Positions 1 through 13,611 of a stretch of 50,490 nt of DNA are shown piece after piece. This DNA is from Paramecium octaurelia (Eukaryota > Ciliophora > Oligohymenophorea > Peniculida > Parameciidae): contig CAJJDP010000201.1 in assembly GCA_905182995.1 (NCBI GenBank), positions 7,000-57,489 on the forward strand, given 5' to 3'. The position numbers and the translations under genes are program-made. The notes below the pieces were generated by a model. The model was not told the origin of the DNA, searched no databases, and saw nothing but the letters and a program-made list of their open reading frames with translations. Positions within the stretch are counted from its first letter, which is position 1. The number at the start of each line of letters is the position of its first letter.

Positions 1-621
1 ATTCAATTTGTTACTCTCCTGATGGTACTACATTAGCATCTGGTAGTGCAGATAAGTCTATCCGTTTATGGGATGTTAAGACAGGATAATAAAAAGCCCA
101 ATTAGATGGTCATGAATATGCAGTTAATTCAATTTGTTACTCTCCTGATGGTACTACATTAGCAACTGGTAGTGATGATTACTCAATCCGTTTATGGGAT
201 GTTAAGACAGGATAATAAATAGCCAAATTAGATGGCCATCCATCAAGAGTTTATTCAGTCAATTTCTCCCCTGATGGAAATACATTAGCTTCTGGCAGTG
301 ATGATAACTCTATCCGTCTTTGGAATGTAAAAACATCAAAGGAAATACTTCAATCAGATAGTAACTTTAAAGATTTGCTTTCCTAGTTTTGCATACCTCT
401 TCAAAATAACTCCCTATTGCAAAATGGTATTTATTATTAATTATTATTTAGTTAATCCTTATTGTACTATACTTAAAATATGTTAGAATCCTTAGTTAGA
501 AGCATCAAGAACACTTATCTTATAAGGACAATTCATTAATCATTAAGGGAAAGATTTAAAACCTTTGTTTAAATCAAAGGGTAGTTGCTTTTTAGAAGCC
601 TTAAAACAAAAGCAAAAGTGA
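1..621 (+). CDS. WD40-repeat protein, 3' part
   Basis: This is the C-terminal part of a WD40 beta-propeller protein; the 5' end lies outside the window. The reading frame starts at base 3 with TAA/TAG as Gln. Three WD40 units are visible, with [24 protein letters not shown] motifs. A 25-nt intron (GTATTT...TTTAG) lies at 427-451; splicing it joins the propeller to a C-terminal tail ending with residues [12 protein letters not shown] and TGA at 619-621. To my knowledge this tail type recurs in a large Paramecium WD40 family. The first two repeats are almost identical in DNA with a period of 126 bp (42 codons). The function is presumably protein scaffolding; the partner is unknown. Confidence 0.9.
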
Positions 622-2669
622 ATTTGAATATTCATTAAAAACATTACAATTATAATTTTAATTATTTCATTATAACTTTTTGAAAAATATGTGTTTTTTG
701 TTACTATTTAAATATTTGCTTAATATTGATAAGTTAGAACAAACGTTTATAAATTAATATTTATAGACGCACAATACACTAAAAGTTTAGTATAATAATA
801 ATAATGATACATTTAAGAAGAAAGATACATTTCAAAAATTAAAAAAATATCCTTCATCTTAGAATAATCTTAAATGAAACAAAGTTAAAACATTGGGATT
901 GAATGATTTTTAATATCACTCTACTCTAATCTTGGTTACGTTTTCGTAACCTGTTAATTATTATTTTGAATTGATATTAAAAGTATTAGATAGAATAAAG
1001 GACTGAAAAGATATATTAATCATCTATTAGTATTCTAACCCCTAATAAGATTTAGAGATACAATAATCTTAAACAAGCTCTGTATGAATCACTTTCAAAG
1101 GAGCTGCTTTCTATAATAATTTTGAATCTAGATAATGAACAGTTATTAATCACTCAGATAAGAACTAAGTAATCTTACCTCAAACTGATGTTTTTTACAA
1201 AATTAATTAACATCTACACAACAACGATAATATCAGCAAAAAGTTTATTAATAGTTTATTAAATTACAAAATTACCCAAGATTGGATTTCATAAACATAA
1301 TTGAGAATATTAAAAAATAACAAAATTGTTCTTCTCTATAACAATGAATATAACCCTATTATTAAACAAATTTTTAAAATTAACTAATATTTATTTATAT
1401 TCCATAAATGTATTATTTTCTCTTAAAAGTTCTAATGTTACATCTTAATATAAAATAATTTATTGTTTTAATATTTAAAAAAAATTTCACATCTCTCCCT
1501 TAAAAATTTGTCCTCCTCCTTCCAATTATTGCTCCTCTACTTCTCTCTTTTCTCCTCTACATCTATTCTTCCTTTCTACCTCGAATGCCATAAAAGCTTT
1601 ATGTTTTTTTGTGTTCAGAGGACATAATAGTTTATGTTTTTAATACCACAAACAGAATCAGAGATCTAAATTTAGGAATAATCTACTCCCATAGAGTAAT
1701 CCTATTGATGCATTTTATTGAGATCATGAATATTCGGAACTTCCTCAATTGGAAGGTTAAAATTTTGAACATTTATCATTTAGAGATAAATGTAGTCCTA
1801 TAGTAAACTAGACACCAATCTAAAGCAAGACGAACTTATTTACAAGTTATTTACATCACTCATTTTAAACTTTTTTTCTGTTTCCTTTTATTTTAGGCTA
1901 ACCTTTTATCATAAATCTTACTTGTTTAATTCTATTTGTAAAATGCTAATGTAATTTCCAAAATGGAAGTTCAAAATAAAACTGCTTCTCAACTTTGATT
2001 AAACTATTATTATTGACAGAAATTAGATTTGATAATACAATTGCTTATTAAATTGATTTGTTTTGAAAAAGTAAAGACCATTTAGTTTTCAATAATCTTT
2101 GAGAAAAATCACATTTGCCGTTATAATGTTCAATAAAATTCAAATCAAATTAATACTATAATCTAAAAATTATGGATTAACAGTTCAATATTAACCTAAT
2201 TTTCTTATGGGAAACTCAAGGATCAAGTAGAATAGGGAATAAAGCAAAAATGATTTCTATGAGGTTTTCACTTCATTAAAACTATTAGATGAAGAAAATT
2301 TGTCAGCATTTTTTTGAAAGGTTGACGATTCTCATGAATTTCTTTAAGGAAAATGCATATTTTCTCAAAAAAAATAACTAAAATACCTTTTTTAAGAGAT
2401 CATAGAATTATATAAAGGAGGATTTGAAAAAATCATTTGAAAATATTGGAATTCAGCAAACCTTAGGAGATGTGGAGGAATTTAATAATAAATGAGGTGA
2501 TGAAGTTAAATTGTAATAGAGGTTGAGTAAATAATGTTCAGATATTAGTTTCTTGCAAGAACTGGAAATATAAAGTCTATTTTTAAAAGTAAGAGGAATG
2601 CATAATGTGTGTGCTTCTCACCAAACAGCAAGTCATTAGCTGATTCCAGTTACAAATTTGTGTATTTGT
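622..2669. other. Gene-free stretch, possible relic sequence
   Basis: I see no intact gene here. The part to about 1500 is very AT-rich and looks like ordinary intergenic DNA. A pyrimidine-rich run lies near 1495-1575. From about 2230 to 2650 short coding-like stretches appear in shifting frames (for example NDFYEVFTSLKLLDEENLS near 2250, with TGA soon after). These may be the eroded N-terminal coiled-coil part of the WD40 pseudogene that follows, but this is inference only. Confidence 0.5.
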
Positions 2670-2998
2670 TGAACTTGAATAATGGGAATTTTTCTCCTTA
2701 TAGTAATACGTTGGCATCTGGTATTGATGATAACTCTATCCGTTTAAGGGACATTTTAATAAAATATTTACCTTAAATTTGGACAAACAACATAATCGAA
2801 GAAAGTGGTATTGATTATCAATATTATTTAGTTTCATCAATTATCTCTATTCTTCATATATCAACAGAGCTTATATTTTAATCTTAGGGTGCTCTAATTT
2901 TGAAGGAGAATTTAGAAATCAATCTGGCATAGATTTGAGGACATTTTTTCAATAAAGAGTCAGCTGCATTTCAGAGAAATAAATTGGACAAAAAATAC
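2670..2998 (+). pseudogene. Broken WD40-family gene
   Basis: This is a decayed copy of the same WD40 family as the gene at 1-621. One repeat is readable (residues SPYSNTLASGIDDNSIRLRD, about 2695-2755). After a damaged stretch the family's C-terminal tail can be seen: residues SQGALILK near 2885-2908, then GEFRNQSGIDLRT in another frame near 2907-2945, then a degenerate SCISEKQIGQK. The frame change between the two halves of the tail fits a 1-base deletion. The Trp of the WD motif has become Arg. No start or intact propeller remains, so the locus is non-functional. Confidence 0.75.
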
Positions 2999-5900
2999 AA
3001 TAACATTGATTTATTATCTCTTAATTTTTTTTTTTTATAATACTAGTTACATAATCATTCAAAATCTTAATTCATAACCTGAAAGAGATAAAAATCATAG
3101 TCTCTTGTTAAAAACTAGAATTTAAACCAGGAATGGCGAAGAAAATACCACAAAACTACTTGAATTCAGAGAGAAAAATAATTTAGAAGAATGATAGCAC
3201 AAAAAGTCTGGATTTGAGAGAAAACGATTTAATATTCTGATCAGAAAATTGAATAATGAAAATTTTAAGATTTTTCGATTTACAAAATTTAATAAAATTT
3301 CATATTTTTTTCATATAAAAGGAAATAAAATGCGAAATCATCGTTTAGAATATTTAAACTGATTTGAAACAAAAATGGAAAAAATGCTAAAGTAGAAATT
3401 CAAATTAATTACTTTTTAGTCATATTCAAAAAAATTTGCTTAAACTATCGCTGGCATTTTTTGTAGAAATTTCAAAAGAAAGACAGCAAATCTAAAAAAC
3501 CATATTAATCAATTCTTTATTGATTAAAAGAATGGACTATAAGAGAAATCAGGTACTAATTATATTATGGTAAACTAGATTATAAAAAACAAATTTAAAA
3601 AAGGTTATAAAACTAAATACCAAATCAAAAATACATTATTTATAATATATTTGATTTTAATAAATTTCAAGTTGTAAATAGGTTTCCAAAATATCTCAAC
3701 AAAGCTAAGGAAAAACGAGGAAACTAACAGTCGACTTGGCCTCTTTGAATTGGCTATCAAAGTCATAGATCCAGCAGGAACACGAAGATGTATGTTACAT
3801 CAAAGTTGCCCTTTGCCTGGCATAAATGGTTGATGGAAAGAGAGATGATTTTCTTCTAACGATGAAAATATTCTCGAAGGGGTTGACCAATTTGTTGAGA
3901 CCTAAAACCAAGATGGTGTCTTTTGAGAAAGAACATTGGAGATGAACAAGATCAGAGCAAAAGTAGTAGAGGAACTAAGTTCATGAAGGCTGAGAACGAC
4001 TCATAGATTGAAGGATTATCGAAAGAATTTACAATAGAAGTCAGACTTTTAATTAGCGCTAGGTATCAAAAATTCTTAACGGGATTATCAAAAAGCCATG
4101 GACTGGCAAGACTATCCTTTGATGAGAATGATCTGCCAATTATGTGCCATACTGATGGACGAAATAGAAATTTTTAAACACTCCTGTGGCATGAGTGTGG
4201 ACCTTGCTATTCAAAGAGGAGTAACATGAGTGTAATAATATTTTATAAGAAACACTCAAATCTAAAAATATCAAATAGTATTGACATGATCCTACACTCA
4301 GCTAAAAATACATTTTAATTACTTTTGGCATTGAATGCAGCATAAGGATAAAAACAGATAATATAAGGAGTATTGCTTTGAACTGATTATTATTAAGCAT
4401 ACTGCAATAACATCCACTATGAAAAAGCTAATCTGGAGAAACCAACAGTTGAAAATAAAACTATTCGATAATTTTGGTAGACATTTTTACTTGATTATAT
4501 CAATTTAGACAATATTTGGAAAATTGTTAACAAAAAACGGGAGATACTTACAAGTACGTGATTGTTCATTAATTTTATAAAAGGGTAATAAAAACCTTTC
4601 ATACTGCTCCGCTTTTGAAGTAAGGGGTTGTTGAATTGTATATAACTTAGATTTATAAATTTGGAATGTAACATAATTGTTGCAATGCTTATCTCTTAGT
4701 TTAAGATGATGTAAATGTTATAATTATCACTATAGTTGTAAGTAAAATTAAACTCACCTAGTCATACTTACCAATAACCCTCCAGTAAAAAGATCTAATT
4801 ACAATATAATTTTCATTTAACCGACTAACAATTAATGGCAGAGATAAATACAGCAACACATTTATAAGCACATAAAAAGAGCAGGTAAAATGAAGGGAAA
4901 CAATTAAGCAGAAATCTAGTAATGATTGCATCAGCTTTATTCTTGATGCAGGTTAGTATATGTGAAAGAGAGGTTGGAATTCATACATCTTAGTATAGTT
5001 ACAAACAAAGACAAAGAATTAGTGGAGTACAATTAGTCTATGGTTCAGCACTTTTATTAGAACTTCCTTTATTTTGATTTTAGAACCATTATGATGAAAT
5101 TACATCGATGTAGTACACACATTTAGCAATGCATAATATAAAGAGGTCTAGTTGAATAAAAATCATGCTAAAATCAGAATAAATTTAGCGATTATTACCA
5201 CGGAATAAAGTGCAGACTGAACATGTTCTATTTGACACATCCAATAATCCCTCTTACACATAATGACATTTTTAAGTCACAAGCTATTTAATACGATTTG
5301 CTTGATCACAAAATAAGAAATAAAAATAGTATCAGAAGCCAGTCATTATTTGAGTGAAGTTGTATTATAGCATTAGCCAATAAGTATTATAAGTCGTGCA
5401 AAATTGCTAAAGGAAAAACACACAAATTCTAATGAAAAATAATATTCATCAAAATATACCTTCCTACATTAATTGACAAACTTACAGATAGAACTTGATA
5501 TTTAATTCATGTAATCTCTGTCGGAAGGAAAAATATTTATCACTTTCAGCCTGAAATCAATATGCAAGAGTGCATAAGAGGGAAGTAAATCCTGGGAGAT
5601 GACTAACAACTAGCTTCTTTCCATTTATTTGAAGCAAGAACTTCTCTGGAGCAGAATTTTCACAAAAAAGGATAAATATTAGCAATTACAAGAATAGCAT
5701 AATACAAAATGTTAATTATAACTGACATTTAGGATTGTGAGGATATGTTCTCTAATTATCTAAAATATTCTAATATGAGCAACCAATATTGTAATATCCT
5801 TTGAAATTAGTAAACTATAAAAATTTAAAAGATGGATTAAAAGGTTAGGATGGCATAAAGGAAGAATTTGAATCAGAACACTAATAAATGGGTAACCACA

Positions 5901-6471
5901 TCTATTCTTAGTTACCTTATTTAATAGTACATTTTGATTAAATGTTTTCTTTACAAGCTTATTTATTACATAGTGAATGAACAGTAGATTACTAAACATG
6001 GATTCAATTGTTATAAGTGTATAAAAATACAACTTGTGTATTAAATATCTCAACAACATATAACATCCAGTAAAAGTTGCGCCGTTATAATATTTGCCCA
6101 AATCTGATTGTAATTGTTGCTCATCTATTTTTTCATTCTCCTGGTAATTCTTTTTCAATTATTTTAGATGATCGAAGAGGCTTTTCTAAATAATCTGTTT
6201 TAGTTAACATCAAAGTGCAAACATTTTCAGTATTTTAATTATTAATTGAAGTTGAGATTGAAAATAAGGTTGCATTCTCCAGGATAGCTATTTTAATTGC
6301 ATGCAGTTAAGCAGAGATATTATTGATAAAGTAATAATCTTTGCTTGTATCCAAAAAATATCTCAACATCGGTTGGTTATAGCTGGTAAAAAGAAATACC
6401 CCTTTTAGAGTGGATTCTAATTATACAGTTAGTAACCAAAAAGTCATTATCAAATTAGATTTGCAGGAAAA
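2999..6471. other. Gene-poor island, decayed coding-like DNA
   Basis: No intact gene is found. Composition is notable: unlike typical Paramecium spacers, this stretch is moderately GC-rich, especially 3700-4250. Sizeable TGA-free stretches exist there in more than one frame (for example about 3910-4375, plus strand, roughly 155 codons). Overall, however, TGA density in the frame I followed (about 1 per 53 codons) is what random DNA of this composition gives. None of the translations resembles a family I know. Old mobile-element or gene remains are possible. Confidence 0.4.
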
Positions 6472-9360
6472 TAAGTAGAGTAACCTACGCAACTAGTTAG
6501 GCCAACTTGTAGTATTTGACATCAGAGCCAGCTTCTAAATAATGACATTTTAAATAATATGATATGTTTAGAATCATCATTTAAAAGAAAATCTATATTG
6601 GGTCTAAATGAGTTGCCCTAAAATAAACTCAGGATAGCATATGAGGTTGCCGATTAAACATTATAGGAATAAAGATTAACTTACATTTAAAGCGTACGTT
6701 ACCCTTAGAACAAGGCAGTTATATATCGAACGATTTGAATTGGTTAAAAAAGGAACTTAACAAAGTGACACTGCACAAACTTTGCAGAGTTATAAAATTA
6801 GTCATAAGAGCCATGATCCAAGAAATATCCTGATATGCAATCTCAGAATTAGTTGGCAATAAATTAAGCAAATCAGACAGCATGATTGAATTATTTAACT
6901 CAGCTAACGAAAGAAGCAAGAATCACTAAATTAATTTCAACATTTGGCCATACGCTAATATCCTAGTATACACGAAGCACAATAATTATGAAAAATTATG
7001 AGGTTTACTAGGATAATTGTCATTTGCTAATTAAGATCCAGCGACCTAAAAGTTATACATTAAGCAGAACGAAAATAGTTCAATATAAATTCATATACTA
7101 TTTGATCACACTTTTAGATTATGTTAAACTAATATTCAAATATTGGTTATAATACAGGATGTTAAACATGATGCTGCGATTAATAAGAAGGCATATTTGC
7201 TAGTTTGATAATCGCATATATAACAGAACAGAAGGATCAGACTTTTACCAAAATGATCTGAAAAAAGTATGAATTGCATGCAAAGAGAAGCCATTACTTA
7301 ACAACTCCTGGAGGTGGATACTTCATTAAGGGTATTAGTATTTAAATAATAGGCATCATTCATGCAACATTTATCAAGCAAATGAATTTATTCAAACCAA
7401 GTAAAACTCAAATACAAATGATTAATAAGTGTTTGACAAATCAAGTAAGGACTGCCATATTAGATTCTTGAAATTAATGACAAAAAGTACAATCATATCC
7501 GATATTCACGAATTACCTACACCTGAATCTAAATTTAGGAAGATTTGTACTATTCATACTTATTAGGTGATTCTAATAGGAAAAGTAGAACTTGCTAAAA
7601 AAACACCATTGAATCAATTGTGCATCAAGAATATAAAACTTAATTTAACACAGCGTTTTCATTTACAACTGTTGTGGAGAAATTTGCATGGCTATTTCAT
7701 ATTGTTGTGTATTAAGTAAGATGAGGAGTAAAAAATGCATGAGTCATGTATGTTCAGCATCCATTAATAATATCAGAGTAGACATAATGTCCTTTGAAAA
7801 GGTGCAGGATTACCATCCAAAGTTAGTAACGATATTTTTTTGAAGATTCTCCAAACAAACAGCTAACTTGACTTCTATCACATTGACTTAATATGCACAC
7901 CACACATACCATTAGNTAAGTAGAGTAACCTACGCAACTAGTTAGGCCAACTTGTAGTATTTGACATCAGAGCCAGCTTCTAAATAATGACATTTTAAAT
8001 AATATGATATGTTTAGAATCATCATTTAAAAGAAAATCTATATTGGGTCTAAATGAGTTGCCCTAAAATAAACTCAGGATAGCATATGAGGTTGCCGATT
8101 AAACATTATAGGAATAAAGATTAACTTACATTTAAAGCGTACGTTACCCTTAGAACAAGGCAGTTATATATCGAACGATTTGAATTGGTTAAAAAAGGAA
8201 CTTAACAAAGTGACACTGCACAAACTTTGCAGAGTTATAAAATTAGTCATAAGAGCCATGATCCAAGAAATATCCTGATATGCAATCTCAGAATTAGTTG
8301 GCAATAAATTAAGCAAATCAGACAGCATGATTGAATTATTTAACTCAGCTAACGAAAGAAGCAAGAATCACTAAATTAATTTCAACATTTGGCCATACGC
8401 TAATATCCTAGTATACACGAAGCACAATAATTATGAAAAATTATGAGGTTTACTAGGATAATTGTCATTTGCTAATTAAGATCCAGCGACCTAAAAGTTA
8501 TACATTAAGCAGAACGAAAATAGTTCAATATAAATTCATATACTATTTGATCACACTTTTAGATTATGTTAAACTAATATTCAAATATTGGTTATAATAC
8601 AGGATGTTAAACATGATGCTGCGATTAATAAGAAGGCATATTTGCTAGTTTGATAATCGCATATATAACAGAACAGAAGGATCAGACTTTTACCAAAATG
8701 ATCTGAAAAAAGTATGAATTGCATGCAAAGAGAAGCCATTACTTAACAACTCCTGGAGGTGGATACTTCATTAAGGGTATTAGTATTTAAATAATAGGCA
8801 TCATTCATGCAACATTTATCAAGCAAATGAATTTATTCAAACCAAGTAAAACTCAAATACAAATGATTAATAAGTGTTTGACAAATCAAGTAAGGACTGC
8901 CATATTAGATTCTTGAAATTAATGACAAAAAGTACAATCATATCCGATATTCACGAATTACCTACACCTGAATCTAAATTTAGGAAGATTTGTACTATTC
9001 ATACTTATTAGGTGATTCTAATAGGAAAAGTAGAACTTGCTAAAAAAACACCATTGAATCAATTGTGCATCAAGAATATAAAACTTAATTTAACACAGCG
9101 TTTTCATTTACAACTGTTGTGGAGAAATTTGCATGGCTATTTCATATTGTTGTGTATTAAGTAAGATGAGGAGTAAAAAATGCATGAGTCATGTATGTTC
9201 AGCATCCATTAATAATATCAGAGTAGACATAATGTCCTTTGAAAAGGTGCAGGATTACCATCCAAAGTTAGTAACGATATTTTTTTGAAGATTCTCCAAA
9301 CAAACAGCTAACTTGACTTCTATCACATTGACTTAATATGCACACCACACATACCATTAG
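6472..9360. repeat. Tandem 1444-bp duplication across one N
   Basis: Bases 6472-7915 and 7917-9360 are direct copies of 1444 bp separated by a single N at 7916. I noticed no base difference by eye. The content is part of the gene-poor island and has no convincing gene. The one-N junction and similar length to four other such repeats in this window point to an assembly overlap that was not merged, rather than a biological duplication. Confidence 0.95.
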
Positions 9361-9440
9361 ATTAATTTGCATATAAGACTTTCGATACCAAGCTCTTTAG
9401 AAATTTTGCCAACTCCTTCGTTATATTTTATTTGCACTTA
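9355..9440 (-). pseudogene. Possible transposase helix-turn-helix relic
   Basis: On the minus strand a short stretch reads YNEGVGKISKELGIE followed by ICKLIQWY. This pattern is like the N-terminal helix-turn-helix of Tc1/mariner-type transposases (established family feature: G-x-x-x-I-A/S-K-x-L-G-I-S, then a recognition helix). The frame can be followed weakly downstream to about 9190 but no DDE catalytic motifs are recognisable. Upstream on the minus strand lies a perfect 7-bp inverted repeat (9491-9497 and 9503-9509). It could also be a chance match. Confidence 0.2.
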
Positions 9441-12400
9441 AATTAATTCAAGTATTTAATTAATAACTGTTAGAATAGAGATTCTTGCTTCATTATGCTA
9501 AACATAATGGTTTGATGATTTATCTCCTTTTCAAAGGGAGTCTTTTATACTGTACTACAAATTTATTATACTGACATGGTGGAGCATTGTAAAAAGATAA
9601 TAAAGATAATGACTGGAGTTTCGTTTTTACAACACCCTCATTCTAATGTTAATTCTCTTAGGAGAATTTTAGGTATATTTTAAACCATCTTTATAAGATA
9701 GACTAATTTTATTACAAGTAGATAGTGACTTTTTACGCTAATGTCTAACGATAGCGCTAGAAGCATATACAAAAGAATTAAAAGAACTAATACTGTCTAT
9801 GCAATGTTGCCAGAACTATTTAGAAATTGTTAATACAATTCTTTGAGACCTCCTGTTATACTAAAAACACTAGGGAAGCCTTAATGAAAAATTTATAGAA
9901 AAAATGAATTTTTAAAACAAAAATAAGGAGGAGCCTCAAACATAGGCTAGAACTAGTGCAGCTCTATAGGTAATTTGAGCATCTAATGCAATTATTAGGA
10001 GACTCCATACAAAGATAAAATATGGAAACAAGGAGAAATACATCATATCCAGTAATGAATACATCAATCCCGTAACCAATATCTTGTAAATAATTGACAG
10101 CATCATCTATCCTAAATTTGGTTGATATAGTGTGAATCACTCTTCAAAAATAGAGCAACTGATAGTGATTCATGAGCTACATTAGGTGAATATGAAGCAC
10201 ATCAAGAGAAAAACATTAACAAATTCTAATTGATTTCCTACAAATTGTAAGCATTTAAAAATTAGAGTCTATTTTTATAACTGATTTAAAAAGCCACCTA
10301 TATATTAAGCATTGAGATTGATGTTAGATTTATTATAGATATATTAGTAACTACAAGTATTATTGGAAACTTTATATACAGCTGCAATTTGACAAAGTTA
10401 GCAATTAAATGCAGTATATTTAGCACAAGGATGATAATATTAAGAAGAATTTCATGAGCAAAGCTAATGATATACCTAAGTATGAATCAAGAGCCTTCAA
10501 AATTTTACACAAGGTGTAAATTCTATACTTCAATTTAGGCTTGAAAAACCTAGTATATGTTAAAAATTAAGTATAAACGACTGTACAAACCCAAATTTGC
10601 GCATGAAGCTTTGATTACATGTAACCTGGATGTTAGGAAAATAAACATTGATTACATCACATGTTAAACAATAGTTTACCATAAAAATTAGAAGTGATAC
10701 TATGGATAAATAACGCACTAAAGATCAGAGTGAATAAAAGCCTGAACAAGAACGATTATAGTCGTTATTGTACTCTATCACTTTCTAATAGACTAACATT
10801 GAATACTAACCATTAGAAGATTCTGAATTTTGAAAATCCTTATTTGTGGGAAAACTTGCTTTTACCAAGTACAATAAGCATAAATACAATGATTATAAAT
10901 TATTTCAAGCAATGTTGGAAATGGGCAACCTGATTCAAATATCACAATAAGGCACCTTTATTGGTTTTTTTTGCAGTCTTCATAATTCAACTTTTAAATT
11001 TCCCAGTTATTATTAAAACTTATATCGCAATAGTTAGAGCAAACATTAGGTCTTTTTAGTCTCACTAATCCTCTGATGTGATTACAATTTTATTGCCAAA
11101 ATCAATATCAGCATAGCAACATTAGTCTGATAGAGATTTGATTACAAACAGTTGAAAAGTTATTATCATGCATTTAGAATGGTAAGTTTAAGCAGCTTTA
11201 ATTTTGAAAGATCTATAAGATTTAAAGGCAAAAATCTAAAATCATTATTCAAATCTAAGGAGGTTGTACAAATATGAGTTCCATATTATCCAATATCAAC
11301 TCAATTATATTATTTATTACATTTAAACAAATATAAACTTAAAACAAAACTCATGTATTGTTCGGTTTTATTTTGTGAAGTTCAAACATTAATTCAAGTA
11401 AATATACTTGAGAATGCTATTTTGATTTCCATAAGCTCTTAATTATGAATACGAATAATCTTTGGCAAAAAAGATGATTAAATGCCCTAGTTTACTCCAA
11501 AAATAAAGGAAAATATGAGTGATGATTTATGTATAAAAGTAAAGTAGTTAGAAAAATGAAGTTATATGAGTTAAATTGATATACCTAATATAATGAAAAA
11601 ATGGCATAATAAACCAATATGTGACTACAAAATACAACATTTATATTACTGAAATGGACCCATCAATGAAACTTGCACGAATTTACTTGTGAACTAGGGT
11701 AGAGAAACTAAAAACTATGCAGCATGTTTGGGAGGACTACTTTAAAGGTTCCTAGCTTCTTTAGCAGTTATCAAACTCTACATACAAATTAAGAAAATTC
11801 ATTCTTAACTCATTATCTTAATTTTTAAAATACAAACTTAAATTAAAATTGCTCACAGCAACACAACTATTTTATCATTTTTTGTGGTTGTGTTTTTTTA
11901 AAGGAGGATGCACAGAGAGAAATGAGAAGGAATTTATATATATTGTTCAATAATTTCATCATGTTCATAGTTGAAAAAGTAAGTAGATTAGGTAAGTATT
12001 CCAATATAAAGAAGCAATTGCTAATTATATCAAGCTCTTCCAACAAGTATATTTAGATTCCAATCCAAATAATAATAGGAGAGGAACTAATTAAATTCTG
12101 GTAGTGTGATTGCTTCATTTTAAATAGACTTAAAGAGAACTTATATCTCTTGGATACTTGAAAGTTTTTATAGCTCTCCTAATTTTAACAAATTTATGAT
12201 TTAAAGTTATTGCTACAGTTTTATTTTCTTCAGGATTAGTCCATTTTTGATTTTCTAACATTATTTTTTTTTTCTTGATTCCTTCCTTTTGCTTTAAAAC
12301 TTTTTTATTTAATTATGTGTTTTAGAACTGAAAGAAGATCATGTAATTTTCTATCCTATTTTAAGCGGTAGGTAGTTTTTAAGTTTTTGTATAGAGAGAA

Positions 12401-13611
12401 AATATATTATGACAGTAAAAATAATCTTGGGAACTTTAATATATTAACCCTTATTTATGGTTGTTGTCTTTAAAAATACGATTCTCCGATTGTATTTCCA
12501 AATTAACTATAATTTATACTGATCTATTGTTTTATTTTTCATCTTGCCTTTTCTTTTATAAATATTCAAAAAACTTTTATGCTAGAAAGATAACATTAAA
12601 TACTACTAATCATTTACCATGGAAGTTCATTTTTATTTTTATCAATTGGAACATGATAATCTAGCCAGAATCAAACACAAAAGTAATTCACAATTAAAAC
12701 CAATTCTTGAAACTGTCTAATTATTTGTTATATTAATTATTAACACATTCAAACTATTTTCTTAATCAAAAAATATTACCAAGTTAGGCTGAATTTTGAT
12801 TATCACGATGATTCGTTCAACAATGAGAAAAATATTATTTCAAGTGTAATATTTTATTAAGATGAGTCAAACAAGAGTTTAAGCCTCTCAATATTGTAAA
12901 TCATTTTCATGTTTTGCCATACTTCAACTAGAGAAGATGAATTATACCTCAGTATTTAAAACACCATATTGTTATTTCTTGGCTTATCCACTCTAATATA
13001 AGAAATATAATACTAATCTTGATGAAGTTTGAAATGATATCCTAATCTAAAAAAATAGTTTTAATTTGTTTTAAAATTAAAATAGCTGCCTGTTTAGCCA
13101 AATATTTTAGTGTTTGTATTAGGTTAAATTAATTACCTCTAGAATATCAATGAGAGGTCAATGTTGTTTTCCATTCAATCTTGAACTACTGAGACAAGTG
13201 TATCTCTAGGATATTAATTCCCTTATTCTTGCAGTAGAATATTTTTTTATCAAGACTTTAATATTTAATAGCCTTCCTGAAACATTTGTATGTGAGCCAC
13301 TTTTCATATTTACCTTAAGTGCATTGAGCCTATTAAATCAATAATTACAGAAAGTATTCTCAAAGTTTCCAATTTAGGAGATTAATTCATTCATAAGAAA
13401 TAGATTTTTTTATCTAACCTTATTTCGTCTAATTAGAAATGACTAAGTAATTTATTCTTCTAATACTTCTTGAATTTACCTATGTTTGAAGCTTTTCTGT
13501 TTTTTATAAAACTTTCAGGTTTGATTGGCTGACCAAAAATCAATAAAAAATATGAAAAAAGAGCTGCTCTAAGGTTTTATTTTATCCTTTTGATTAGCAG
13601 ATTAACTTTAA
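9441..13611. other. Gene-poor island, no intact gene
   Basis: No gene can be supported in this 4.2-kb stretch. Short TGA-free segments occur (for example about 9925-10130, plus strand, roughly 70 codons) but are within chance expectation and match no family I recognise. From about 11800 onward the DNA becomes more AT-rich, like normal spacer. No telomeric repeat, tRNA-like structure or long simple repeat was seen. Confidence 0.4.

Noticed and set aside
5760..6158. 132-codon minus-strand open frame
   Set aside because: Open only by chance in AT-rich DNA; hydrophobic residue mix, no family resemblance and no supporting context.
3650..7300. One very long plus-strand frame with many TGA codons, suggesting TGA read as an amino acid
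   Set aside because: About 17 TGA in some 900 codons is what random sequence of this composition gives, so there is no evidence for further recoding.
6719..8364. Two identical 66-codon minus-strand frames
   Set aside because: They are the same frame seen twice because of the one-N duplication; no recognisable protein.
12461..12664. 67-codon plus-strand frame
   Set aside because: Very AT-rich, low-complexity translation; no homology visible.
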